From Adiantum capillus-veneris (lineage: Eukaryota > Streptophyta > Polypodiopsida > Polypodiales > Pteridaceae), in contig CM043944.1 in NCBI GenBank assembly GCA_014529385.2, positions 173,478,740 through 173,542,739 on the forward strand: a stretch of DNA of 64,000 nt, given 5' to 3'. Numbering within the stretch: the first letter of the stretch is position 1; every line of letters starts with the position of its first letter. The notes beneath the pieces were generated by a model. That model did not search any database and was not told the DNA's origin. It saw only the letters and a program-made list of their open reading frames with translations. Of the stretch, positions 32,374-42,840 are shown one piece after another. A program made the position numbers and the translations under genes.

Positions 32374-33515
32374 ACTGTAAGGGCTCCCAGTCTACAGGCT
32401 CTCCTGAAGCTTCAAGATCATTCAGTACTTCATAGATACCTCTGCGATATCCATCTGACTCCTCCTCGCGTGATGGAGCTCGATGCATCGCAAGATTCTG
32501 CATTTATACAAAAATCAAAGTAATAAGAATACATGATTCATCTCGTTTTAAAAAACGCCATAGTTAAGATTGGATTAGAAACTCACAAACTCATAGCGAA
32601 AGGTGTCGAAGCCTCCGCTACCAAGATGAGATGTCCCCCTAGTCATCTGTCGTACCTGCGCGGCCTCACGCTGCTGTCTGAACCGCGTGGCCGCTGTCCG
32701 CTCATCCTCCCTGATCTATAGCCACGTCTCATGTGGGATGCCCGAAGGCTTCGGCGAGCCGGTCCTGAAAGCCTTCCGAGCTGCATCTCGTTGATGTTTG
32801 ATGGTGTCCCGTGCAACACCCTTGATCCACCGCGCCAAAACAACAGAAGAACCCAGAGCAGACTGGTACTCTCTCAGGATGGTCTCCACTATGTAAGTGA
32901 CTTTTTCCTTTTCTTGCTAATCCCAAGACGTCAGAATGCTGGTCGAAAACTGTAGCTCCACGAGCTGGCGAATCCGCTATCGTATCTCAGTCCCGACTCT
33001 ATCCATGTCAACAGAACCATCTCCCCGTACAGTATAGAGCTTGGAGGCACTAGGATCATGTGCCCCCCAAGGTGTCCGACGTGTGCCAAGAGGTGTGTCG
33101 AGAGGTGTGCGTGGGTAAGACGAGGGTCGTGAGCGAGGAGGGATCGAAGCATCTGTGGACCCTCCTCCATAGCAACCACCACCTCCACCTGATGATCGCC
33201 GAGATCAGCGAGTGTGCCTGTGCTGCGGAGATGAGGACGTACCCGCCTCTGTCCCACCCCTAGGTGTCGAAGCGGCCGTGATGGGAGAAGAAGGCGTCGT
33301 ACCCATAGGCGTCCTAAACCCCGTAAGCGTCCCCCCCTAGGCGTCGGACCCTTGGGTGTGAAGCCGGGAGGCGTAGTACCCGTGCCTCTAGCTACCCAGT
33401 ACTGAGAAGCCTCTGCCATCTGAGTAGGCGTCATCCGTGTAACGAAGCCCATGAATGCATCTGCACTCATGGAAGCGGGATCTGGAATCTCGTCTGCCAT
33501 ACTAAAGTCCTGCAC
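32374..33515 (-). pseudogene. CACTA second ORF (TNPA/Ptta-like), degenerate
   Basis: Minus-strand reading begins near 33500 with MADEIPDPASMSADAFM, passes through a Gly/Arg/Pro-rich region, then (in other frames) LYTVRGDGSVDMDRVGTEI, ETILREYQSALGSSVV, KHQRDAARKAFRTG and TAATRFRQQREAAQ. An exon appears to end at about 32588 with a GT donor; a last exon follows an acceptor-like TGCAG near 32500, reading NLAMHRAPSREEESDGYR and ending at a TGA at about 32374. This exon layout and the position behind the TNP2 gene match the second gene of plant CACTA elements. Several stops (TAG, TAG) and shifts show it is dead. Confidence 0.65.
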
Positions 33516-33607
33516 AAAGAAAGTAAAATAAAGCGTCAGAACACAGTTGTTTAACTTAACTTTAAGCTTAATTTTAAATCAAATTCTTCACACAAACACT
33601 TACAGGC

Positions 33608-36600
33608 CTAGGCCTCGACGAGTGAGGCATCATCGATAAGATCTTGCACCGTATCATCGTCTATCTCTAATTGCAAACATAACTCTGTCCCAACTCGTTC
33701 TGGCAGATTGTCTTCATCCATTGCATCTTCATCTACAAGTGTCAATTCTGGCTCGTCTGCGTCATCCCTCGTATATCTGTGAGCTTCCTCTGCCATACCT
33801 TCGTCCATCTCATCTAATGTCACAGTAGTATGGACGTCGTCTGAATGACTTTCCTCCAGGAGATCTTGCCCTTCAAATACTTGTTTATTTCTTGGAGCAA
33901 CCTGAACCACAAACCACCATTGTCGCTCTCGAGGGTCCGGTACAAAGACCACTTACTTGCAATGTTCGGGGAGAGCAAATGTGTCGCTCGCATCTGTCCA
34001 AGTCTTTGTAGAATCTATTTGCACAATTTTGTTTCCATCTCTGCGTACCGTTGCATTGCGACCAGAAGTAATCACCTTGAACCACTTCACATCCAACAAA
34101 AACATCTCAAACCGCCTGAAGCTTACTTTCAGGATATTTGACACCAGACCACAGTAATCCAGGTTGGTAGTGCTCTCATTCGTGTCTCTAGCACTGGCCC
34201 TGCTCTCTTGCATGAAACTAACCATTACCCCACTGTCAAACATGTTTCTTCTGCTGTCAATTTGTTGTGTTCTGAAATGCTTTCCATGCGACCACAGTGC
34301 CATGTATGTATGATACTTCCAGTCACATCCAATAGCCATCTCTTACTCTTCTAGAGATATGGGTTCTCCGATCTGTCGAGCTGCTCTCACTGTCTTGTCC
34401 AACCATGCCATTGTAGGGAATTCAGGTAGAGGAGCGAGATAGTCTGGCAAGGGTAAGCCTCTAGTTGTTCGACTTCGCCTGAAATCCTGTCGCTCTAGAT
34501 TGCATCTCTCTTTCTCTTCTTCGTACCTTTCAAGCCATTTTTGCATCAGCGCTGAATTTAGTATACAGAACTTCATGATCTTTTCTCGCATGGCCACGTT
34601 CATTTTCTTCGGCACCCCTTGCCCTTGCGGCTCCTCTCCCACCAGTCTCCTCCTTATCGCTCCACAGTCGAGGCATTTCTGGGTCAGAAACGGATAGAAA
34701 TTCGGTCGTCAATACAAGAGACTCTTGCACCAGCCATCCTTCTGCCATGCTCCCCTCTGGACACGCTTTTTGGCGAACAAAACCTTTAAGTGTTTTCATG
34801 AACCGCTCTAGAAAGAACATCCAATGGCTGTGGACTGTACCTGCCACTGCAACCTCATCTACTACATGGACGAGCAAGTGCATTTGGATAGTTAGGCAGC
34901 TCGTGGGTAGATACTTCTCAATCATGCAAACTGCCTCAATGGAGTTAGCCCTTGCGACTGCAATAGATTCCTCCCGTATCTCCTTGGAAGAGATCCACCA
35001 CACTAGCTCTGAAATCTTGTATATGCAGGTCCGCACTTCCTCCATTAAACACCCCTTGATCGCAATTGGAAGAATGAATTGCAAGAACTTATGCCAGCCG
35101 TGCGATTTCAACCCTGACAGTTGATCGTCATGGGTGAATGCTGTCTTGAGACATCGCATATATCCTGTTGGCGTCCTGAACTTTGAAATCACCCTTTTCA
35201 CTTGTCGCTCTTCGTTTTTTAGCAATACCCATGGCGCTCTTGGAATTTTTGTTTGACCAGCTGCATTGGTGAAAGGCCACAGCTCTAGCATCTTTCCAAC
35301 CGACTGCAAATCATCTCGTGAAGCTCGATTGTCTTTCATTCCCATGATTGTCTTCCAGAGGAGCTCTCCCACATTCTTGAATATATGCATTGGATCCAGC
35401 AAATGGTTAATTAGTAGATCACCCCAGTACGGCAACGTATGGAGAATGGACAAACATTTCATTCCTGGAACAGGTTGCCCCTCATGTTGCTCCCATCGGC
35501 GACGCCACTCTTGTACATGCATAGGACGACATTCGACGCGACCAAGCTGGCCTTCGCGCAAGTGATGGCCATCTGGAAGATAACGGTGGTGGCCTTGATA
35601 AATTGTCTTTCGAAGAGAGGTAGAATAGCGCACATCCAAAGACTGCCCGCAAATTGGACATGCATTGTATCCCGAAGTTGTTAGTCCTGCATATATCAAA
35701 GCATGAATCAGGCCAAGGCAAAGGGCTTGCGAGTAGGGAGAATTTTGTAAATCAATAACCATTACCAGAAGCTTCTCCGTATCCTGGCCAATCATGCATA
35801 GTCCACATAAGAAGTCCATGGATCCTTACATGCTGTTGTCCTACTAGTTCAACCGCATTTGCTATGTCGATCCCATGCCATAACTCCTGGAGCTCCTCAA
35901 CTAGTGGAGCTAGATAAACATCCATGTTTTTTGCTTTGAACTTACCAGGTACAATCAAGCTTAAAATCAAATGACCCTTCTTGATAGCAAGCCACGGCGG
36001 GAGGTTGTAATTGATAAGGCACACAGGCCAAGTGCTCCATGACGAGCTTCTCAAGCCAAATGGATTGACTCCATCCATTGCCATGCCCAAACGCAAATTA
36101 CGTGGTTCACTCTTAAAATGTGGCCAGGTATCTTTAATGTGCCTCCAAGCCTTCGAATCAGCGGGTACCCTAAATGTTGCGTCAGTGGATCTATTTGTAG
36201 AATGCCACCGCATCAACTTTGCAATGGAACCACAACGAAACATGCTTTTTATCCTAGGAATAATAGGGAAATGCCGCAACACTTTAGCTGGCACTGTCTC
36301 GCCAACTGCATCTTGTTTGTAGCACATTGCTCCGCACATAGGACACGACAGACAATCTGCAAATTCATTGCGAAAAAGAATGCAATCATTTGGACATGCA
36401 TGAATCTTGTTGTAGTCCAAGCCAACTGAGGTCAGAAGTTGCTTTGCGTCTGGCCTGGAGGGGGGCATTTCATTGCCAGCCGGGAGAAGTTGCTTCGGCA
36501 ATAACCTGTTTAAGCCACATTAAATTAAAATTAAAGATCTCCGAGCACATCACCATTGCAATCGGAAAATCTCTTTTGTAAATTACGTACCTAAACAAAG

Positions 36601-36886
36601 CAGTGACGCTTGCATCTGACCACCCGTACACTAACTGAAGATTCAAAAACGCCAGACAAGTACGAAGCACATATATTTTGGCGCCTTCATAGATTGGTTG
36701 ATGTGCCAACTTTCTCAACATGTCTTCAGGAGATAGGCGCACGGCTTTTGGTGCTGCTTCGTTCACGTTCTCCTCGCTTGTCTGGAAGAAGGCATCCAGC
36801 ATCTCCTCCATGCCATCGTCTTCTGTCTGTAAGCCTTTTTCTACTTCCATCCGTGGCTCTATATTGGTCGGACCTTCACGCATAAT

Positions 36887-36956
<70 letters not shown>

Positions 36957-37152
36957 ATGTAGGTGCTATGTCGCGAAAATCAATGCCCGTTTCGTAGGAG
37001 TCGTATCGCAGATTCTGTACGGTTTCTCTAGCAAACTCTCCGTACTTGTGCACATGCTCATTACATATCCTACGCTTGTGCAAGATTTGATACTTGCAGA
37101 GCGTGCATGAGCATGCAATCTTTTCCTCCATGTTAGTTGATGACGTTGCCAT
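33608..37152 (-). pseudogene. CACTA TNP2-type transposase with two short introns
   Basis: Exon 1 from ATG at 37152: Cys/His motif ACSCTLCKYQ...HVHKYGE (transposase-associated N-terminal domain), then a (TC)n tract inside the coding strand that shifts the frame. Intron 1 at 36590-36506 and intron 2 at 35765-35687 have GT/AG ends and restore reading on joining (85 and 79 bp). Exon 2 has HACPNDCILFRNE, CPMCG and GMAMDGVNPFG, all TNP2 hallmarks. Exon 3 contains CPICGQSL, LPYWGDLLINHLLDPMHIFK, then a DUF4218-like part (HLLVHVVDEVAVAG, HWMFFLERFMKTLKG) and a DUF4216-like end (LVSNILKVSFRR, KWFKV, WWFVVQV) with an acidic tail. Damage: a frameshift near 34650, TAA at 34340 and TAA at 33953 (probably from CAA). 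Confidence 0.88.
36892..36955. repeat. (TC)n microsatellite inside the transposase exon
   Basis: About 32 uninterrupted TC dinucleotides, read on the coding strand as alternating Glu-Arg. The frames on its two sides differ. Confidence 0.95.
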
Positions 37153-37247
37153 CTACAATGATTATGAATGTTGTTTTAATATATATATATATATATATAT
37201 ATACTCCTCACAATGTAAACTACCTCGCATTCTCTAGTCTTGCCCAA

Positions 37248-37281
37248 TCTCCGTACACCTCGGTCCAGAGGTGTACGGAGA
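37248..37281. repeat. Perfect hairpin, 14-bp arms, 6-nt loop
   Basis: TCTCCGTACACCTC at 37248-37261 and its exact inverse complement at 37268-37281, loop GGTCCA. It lies just upstream of the CACTA transposase on the minus strand, near a short (TA)n tract at 37180-37202. Confidence 0.9.
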
Positions 37282-37434
37282 TCAGGACCACCGGGTCAAA
37301 ATCTCGTCTTTATTGGTCAAATCCTATATGGGTAGACACATACGTGCACTCCCAGATGTACATGGAAATGCATGTAGCAGGCAAAACCCCTTTGCCTCTT
37401 TTAGTTCCATAGTTTCTTCTCTGTCTACGTACCC

Positions 37435-37815
<381 letters not shown>

Positions 37816-38190
37816 GATCGAACGAGCGACTGATCTAGGGAGATCTAGACGCCCACGACTGCGGAGGACTACACAACATCGACAGAGGCTACATCAGAGG
37901 ATCTAGCTAGGTCACTTTGGCTCGACATGCACAACGTCCGGTCAGAGTACTGACCATGGAGGAGATCTACCTATCCCAACTAGCTCGTTTAGCCGTTTAG
38001 TCCACACCCAGCAGTTTAGGATTCCATAATATTTTATTTTGTCATCTTCTTACTCTGACTTTGTATCAGATCCATCACATTGTAACTTTCTTGTCTCATG
38101 TCTCATAGGTCACTTTGGCCTTTCAAAGACGTTAATATAACATTTCATTTCATTTCTCTCTTTAATTTTTTTTTCTTTAGTTTTAATTTC
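37816..38190. other. Spacer, no gene seen
   Basis: Unique-looking AT-rich sequence between two microsatellite blocks. No motif recognised and no CACTA terminus found. Confidence 0.4.
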
Positions 38191-38203
38191 CTAAGCATAC
38201 ATT

Positions 38204-38204
<1 letters not shown>

Positions 38205-38267
<63 letters not shown>

Positions 38268-38281
38268 TACACACACACACA

Positions 38282-38330
<49 letters not shown>

Positions 38331-38349
38331 TACACACACACACACACAC

Positions 38350-38409
<60 letters not shown>

Positions 38410-38422
38410 TACACACACACAC

Positions 38423-38470
<48 letters not shown>

Positions 38471-38483
38471 ATTTCCTACACAC

Positions 38484-38521
<38 letters not shown>

Positions 38522-38540
38522 TACACACACACACACACAC

Positions 38541-38604
<64 letters not shown>

Positions 38605-38642
38605 TACACACACACACACACACACACACACACGATGTAGAG

Positions 38643-38697
<55 letters not shown>

Positions 38698-38700
38698 AAG
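38205..38700. repeat. Six-unit (CT)n-TTTCCTA-(CA)n array ending in (GA)n
   Basis: Six blocks of (CT)n each followed by TTTCCTACACAC, with junctions near 38265, 38327, 38407, 38470, 38518 and 38600 (spacing about 47-83 bp). The last (CA)n is followed by CGATGTAGAGGTA and a (GA)n tract (38645-38697), which is the inverse complement of the preceding (CT)n. Confidence 0.93.
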
Positions 38701-38799
38701 AGAGAAGGGTTGGGGAGGGTGGAGATGGACATAATACCTGCACAGCAGGTTTCAGCCAAAAAAATTGGGGGAAAAAAGCGAAACCCGCGCGCAGGGGCT

Positions 38800-39350
38800 T
38801 TCCTCTTCCGATAACTGAGCACGTTTTAGAACGAGTGGCAGGAAAAGAAGCTTACAGCTTCTTAGATGGCTTTTCGAGATACAATCAACTTTTGGTTGAC
38901 GTTGACCCAAAAGATCAGCACAAAATTGCTTTTGCAACAGAATGGGGTATATTTGCCTATCGGGTTATTCCGTTTGGGTTAACTAATGCTCCAACCACAT
39001 TTCAGAGATTGATGAGCCATGCTTTCAAAGAATATCTTCGGAAATTCTTGGAAGTATACATGGATGATTTATGCGTACATTCGTCAATCCGATCTGATCA
39101 TTTTGAACACCTCAAAAAGGTGTTCGAGAAATGTAGACTTTATAGGATTTGCTTAAACCCGGAAAAGTGCACATTCATGGGAAGACAAGGGAAAATTCTT
39201 GGACATATAGTGTCTAAAAATGGCATAGATACCGATATTGAAAAGATTCATGTCATTGCTAATTTGCCTAGACCAACAACAGTCAAAGGGGTACAAGCCT
39301 TCATGAGACATTGTGGATATTACCGACGGATATTACCAACCCATGTATAG
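38800..39350 (+). pseudogene. Element C reverse transcriptase (5' truncated)
   Basis: Reading resumes with LPITEHVLERVAGKEAYSFL, followed by DGFSRYNQLLVDVDPKDQHK, FAYRVIPFGLTNAPTTFQ and VYMDDLCVHSS, so the YMDD catalytic box (39058-39069) is intact. Then ILGHIVSKNGIDTD and the thumb. The first RT segment, with the usual PKKNG...CVDYR motifs, is absent. A frameshift near 39320 leads to the next domain. Apparent truncation coincides with the right edge of the CACTA/microsatellite insert. Confidence 0.87.
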
Positions 39351-39723
39351 CTTGATTACACACTTTGAATGGACTGAGGCATGTGAAGAATCCTTCATGA
39401 AGCTTAAGCAAGCTCTCACATCAGCTCCAATATTGAAAGCACCTGATTGGGATAAGGTATTCCACGTACATGTAGATGCTTCCAACTTTGCTATTGGTTG
39501 TATACTAGCCCAACCGGGAGATGGGAAAATTGACTTTCCTATTTCTTATGCTAGCCGACAATTGAATATGGAAGAAAAGAATTACACCACCACTGAAAGA
39601 GAAGGACTACGAATGATCTATGCCGTTGAAAAGTATAGACATTACCTATTGGCCAACAAGTTTGTGCTCTTTGTGGACCACCAAGCCTTGTTATATTTGG
39701 TCAACAAGCCATGCATCACATGA
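39313..39723 (+). pseudogene. Element C RNase H domain
   Basis: Overlaps the RT in another frame, so a shift separates them. Motifs in order: FEWTEACEESFMKLKQAL, HVHVDASNFAIGCILAQP (catalytic Asp), PISYASRQLN, YTTTEREGLRMIYAVEKYRH (catalytic Glu) and FVDHQALLYLVN (Asp). A TGA at 39721 ends the frame; reading continues in frame with RIVRWFIIILEFDF and the spacer before integrase. There is no archaeal-type second RNase H here, unlike element B. Confidence 0.85.
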
Positions 39724-39729
39724 AGAATA

Positions 39730-40227
39730 GTGAGATGGTTCATCATTATTCTCGAATTTGATTTTATTGTGGTTGTTAAAAAAGGCACTACACATCAACG
39801 AGCAGATCATTTGTCCAGGATTGTTTCAGGGGAATCACCCCAAGGGGTAGATGATGATCTACCAGATGCCTATTTGTTCTCCATGGAAATGATACCCAAA
39901 TGGGCGGAAAAAATCGTGTCATTAATGACAATAGCTCAAGTGGATTCACCACTTCCTATCACAGTTGAACTAATTGAGCAATCGGCTACGTATCAATTAC
40001 TAGCTGGGAGACTATATAAAAGAAATCGGGACGGAATATTGCTTTTATGCATTAATCCTGAAGAAAGAGATCAATACTTAAGTCAAGCACATGTTACCAT
40101 AGTAGGACTTCACTTTGCGAAAGACCAAACAATGCAACGAATCTTAAGACTTGGAGTATTTTGGCCGACTATGAGGAGAGATGTTCAATCTTTTGTAAGA
40201 GATTGCCCTCAATGTCAGGAACAATAA
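39730..40227 (+). pseudogene. Element C integrase zinc module, first copy
   Basis: RNase H tail (GTTHQRADHLSRI) and a spacer with acidic DDDLPDAYLFS, then an H2C2 integrase zinc module: LYKRNRDGILLLCI, HVTIVGLHFAKDQTMQRIL, FWPTMRRDV, CPQC. All four zinc ligands (H, H, C, C) are present. The frame ends in TAA at 40225, probably from CAA. It is directly followed by a second H2C2 module. Confidence 0.8.
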
Positions 40228-40245
40228 CCCATTCCTCATGTAACA

Positions 40246-40650
40246 TTGTTTCAAATGTCACATGTTCCTAAGTGGAGTAACTATCTGGTTACTTACTTAT
40301 CAAGCCGAAATTTTCCTGAGGATATAAGTAAACGCCGTCAAAGATTAATTGAAACGAAAGCAAGAGACTATGCTCTTATTGGGAACCAATTATATTGGAG
40401 AGGTAAGGATCAACACTTGCGTCTTTGTGCAAATGAAAACGAGTATATTCTGATTACAGAACAAGCACATGCTGGATTAGCTGGAGGTCACTTTTCTAGT
40501 GAGACCACTGCAAGAGCAATCTTGATGGCAGGCACATGGTGGCCAACACTTTTTGCAGATGCCAAAGAATATGTTCGAAGGTGTGATGCAACGAGCAAAA
40601 ATGCCAAAACGGGTAGACAGTATGCTCTTAAGACCAATGATGAGGGCTAG
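40246..40650 (+). pseudogene. Element C integrase zinc module, second copy
   Basis: A second H2C2-type segment follows the first in the same sense: QRLIETKARDYALIGNQLYW, RGKDQHLRLC, QAHAGLAGGHFSSETTARAI, WWPTLFADAKEYVRRCD. The two His are present; of the CxxC only the first Cys remains (CDATSKNA). The spacing to the integrase core is normal, so this is probably the native module and the first copy is the extra one, or both belong to this lineage. Confidence 0.75.
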
Positions 40651-41493
40651 AGCCTTCGCAAAATGGGGTATGGATTTTGTTGGACTGATACAGCCACTTG
40701 CTTATAGAACCCAAGCTCAATATATCATTGTAGCTACGGACTATTTGACCAAATGGGCCGAGGCTAAAGCGGCTCAAAAGAATGATGCCAGAACCACTGC
40801 TGTATTTTTATATGAGTATGTATTTGTAAGGTATGGACTGCCAATAGAGATTGTCAGTGATCGGGGAGCTCATTTTCTCAACGAGGTAATAGAGTATTTA
40901 CTTAATGAGTTTATGGTTATCCATAATAAATCAGCTCCCTACCACCCACAAGCAAACGGACAAGCTGAGCATATGAATAAAATTCTTAGCTCGGTACTGA
41001 CCAAAGTGGTTAGTTCTGGAAGGACCGACTGGGAAATGAATCTCCATGCAGCTCTATGGGCTTATCGAGTTTCATTCAAAACAGCTCTAAATTCTACACC
41101 CTTTGACCTTGTTTATGGTCTTGATGCCATACTGCCAATAGAATTTCTATTGCCGACCTTAAGGGTAGCACAGACTCTTGAATGGACTAGACATGAATTG
41201 TCAGAAAGACTTGAAGATTTGGAAAATCTAAATGAGCAAAGACTAACTGCTGTAGCTCATATCTATGCACAAAAGAGGAAACAAAAACAATCTTTTGATT
41301 ACCACTTAATCACCAAAATTTTCAAGAAAGGGGACTTAGTTCTAGTCTGTTCCCTTAAGCAACACATTCCCAAGTTTAAGAAAAAGGGAAATGGACCATT
41401 TATCATTGAAGATGTATCTCCAAGTGGAGCAGTAAAATTGTCAATCATCGATGGTGAACCAATGGCTAATTGGATTAGTGGATGTCACTAACC
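40553..41493 (+). pseudogene. Element C integrase core and C-terminal domain
   Basis: Catalytic core: KWGMDFVGLI (first Asp), IIVATDYLTKWAEAK, IVSDRGAHFLNEV (second Asp), APYHPQANGQAEHMNKIL (Glu). The C-terminal domain has FKKGDLVLVCSLKQ and KGNGPFIIEDVSPSGAVKL. It ends GEPMANWISGCH at a TAA; the same protein continues in another frame with a basic segment, so a frameshift lies near 41480. No chromodomain is present. Confidence 0.88.
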
Positions 41494-42312
41494 AATGAAT
41501 TTTTAGAGAGAATGCATGCAGCCAAACAAAGGAAGATGAAGCGACAACAGGTTATTGATGAAGCCCAAGAGGAAGCTAGACTTCGAGTACTCAAGCGTAA
41601 AGCTGCTCTCAGGAATCAACAGATACCCGTTCCCATCAACACTTTGGAAATACATGATCGACAATGGGAATTACCTAAAGATTCAGTTTCAATAGATGAC
41701 GACTGGTTAGATGGAATGGATCTCCGCATCAAAGTACAGCTCAGCAATCATAGCACCAATGCTTTGGTAGACACAAGAGCTAGAGTGAATGCAGTCAGTT
41801 ATTCCACATACAAAAAAGCAACAAGTCAAGCATTGACCGCGGGAATAACGACAATCAAAGGATGCAACAAGAACCCAACTCCAACATTGGGAGTAGTCAA
41901 CTTTAACGTGGTAGTACATGGATGCTCATGTCCGCATCAGTTTGTGTGCTTGCCAGATGAACACATGAATGAGACAATGATTCTTGGCATTCCTTGGATA
42001 CGTACATACAAAGCAGTACCAAATTGGGATACAAATCAACTAAAGCTATCACTTAAGGGAGGGCAACTCATTGTTCCTATTGCACCAAGCAAAGAGGAAT
42101 GGAAAAGATACAATCAAAGTCCCAATCCACGAAGTAAATCTTCTTCATCCCTCGACAAACAAATGCTACAAGTAGCATACAAGGAGTCAGGAAAATTTGG
42201 GTACCAAAAGCACAACTTGTGGATAAACGAAATCAGATCTGGGTGCCTAAAATTTCACCAAAGAAACAGAAGACGGTTCCAAGGATTCAAGCACAGAATC
42301 GACCATCTATGA
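41482..42312 (+). pseudogene. Post-integrase protease-like domain of element C
   Basis: Begins with a basic helical stretch (LERMHAAKQRKMKRQQ, EEARLRVLKRKAALRN) that continues the integrase C-terminus. About 41720-42060 looks like a retropepsin fold: DLRIKVQLSNHSTNALVDTR, i.e. LVDTRA where LVDTGA is expected, then VNAVSYSTY, TPTLGVVNFNVVVHG and ETMILGIPWI (41977-42000), the second conserved protease strand. The Gly-to-Arg change would inactivate it. This is in addition to the normal protease at 30170. Alternative: leftover protease of another inserted element, but the join to the integrase tail looks seamless. Confidence 0.7.
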
Positions 42313-42791
42313 ACAAGGAACCTAACATGAAAAAGGTTTGGAAGAAAAAAGAGCACTTATCTTCTCCACACAACGTGAAACCAATCAAACAGAGGTGAGT
42401 TAAGTCTAAACAGACTCTCAAGAACCATGCAGCAAGCAGACCGAGCTACCAGTGGCGAGAAAAAGCCCGACAACCGTCTAAAATGCTCCCCACAGCTCAA
42501 GCAATCAACGTGCTTAAACACCCTGATGGTACTATCAAACAGAGAGCACAAAGGCTACAGGATTTTCTCTTTGGAAGACATCAACAACAAACCTCGCCAT
42601 CGGAAACCCTTGAGTTACTTACTCAAGACCCAACTCTTGCACAACATGTTGAGTTGAATTGCATTAATCTTGATATCATGGTAGGGCCAATCACGGCTAT
42701 GCATAGACACAATTGTTCAACCCATGCACACAAGTCGTCCCGGAGAACGCCATCTAGGAGGGGTGGAAGGATACTACTAGATACTAAGTAA
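42180..42791 (+). pseudogene. Element C C-terminal tail with W-V-P-K motifs
   Basis: In a frame other than the protease-like one, 42190-42350 reads KIWVPKAQL and QIWVPKISPKKQ, followed by basic sequence. The tail continues as a 102-codon frame (42483-42791) ending GGRILLDTK. The W-V-P-K motif recurs many times in element D (57850-58494), which ties both elements together. No enzyme family is recognised. Confidence 0.6.
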
Positions 42792-42806
42792 TTAAGAGCA
42801 GTGTTT

Positions 42807-42840
42807 GAAGAGGGAGGAAAAAAGTTTCATGTTAACATGT
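42807..42840 (+). promoter_or_regulatory. Polypurine tract and putative LTR start
   Basis: GAAGAGGGAGGAAAAAAG (42807-42824) is followed by the palindrome CATGTTAACATG (42828-42839), within which TGTTAACA could be an LTR start. This would be the 3' LTR of element C, but the matching 5' copy is not in the window. Confidence 0.45.

Noticed and set aside
34747-35124. Plus-strand frames inside the CACTA region (also 35266-35684, 36011-36429)
   Set aside because: Shadows of the TNP2 transposase on the minus strand.
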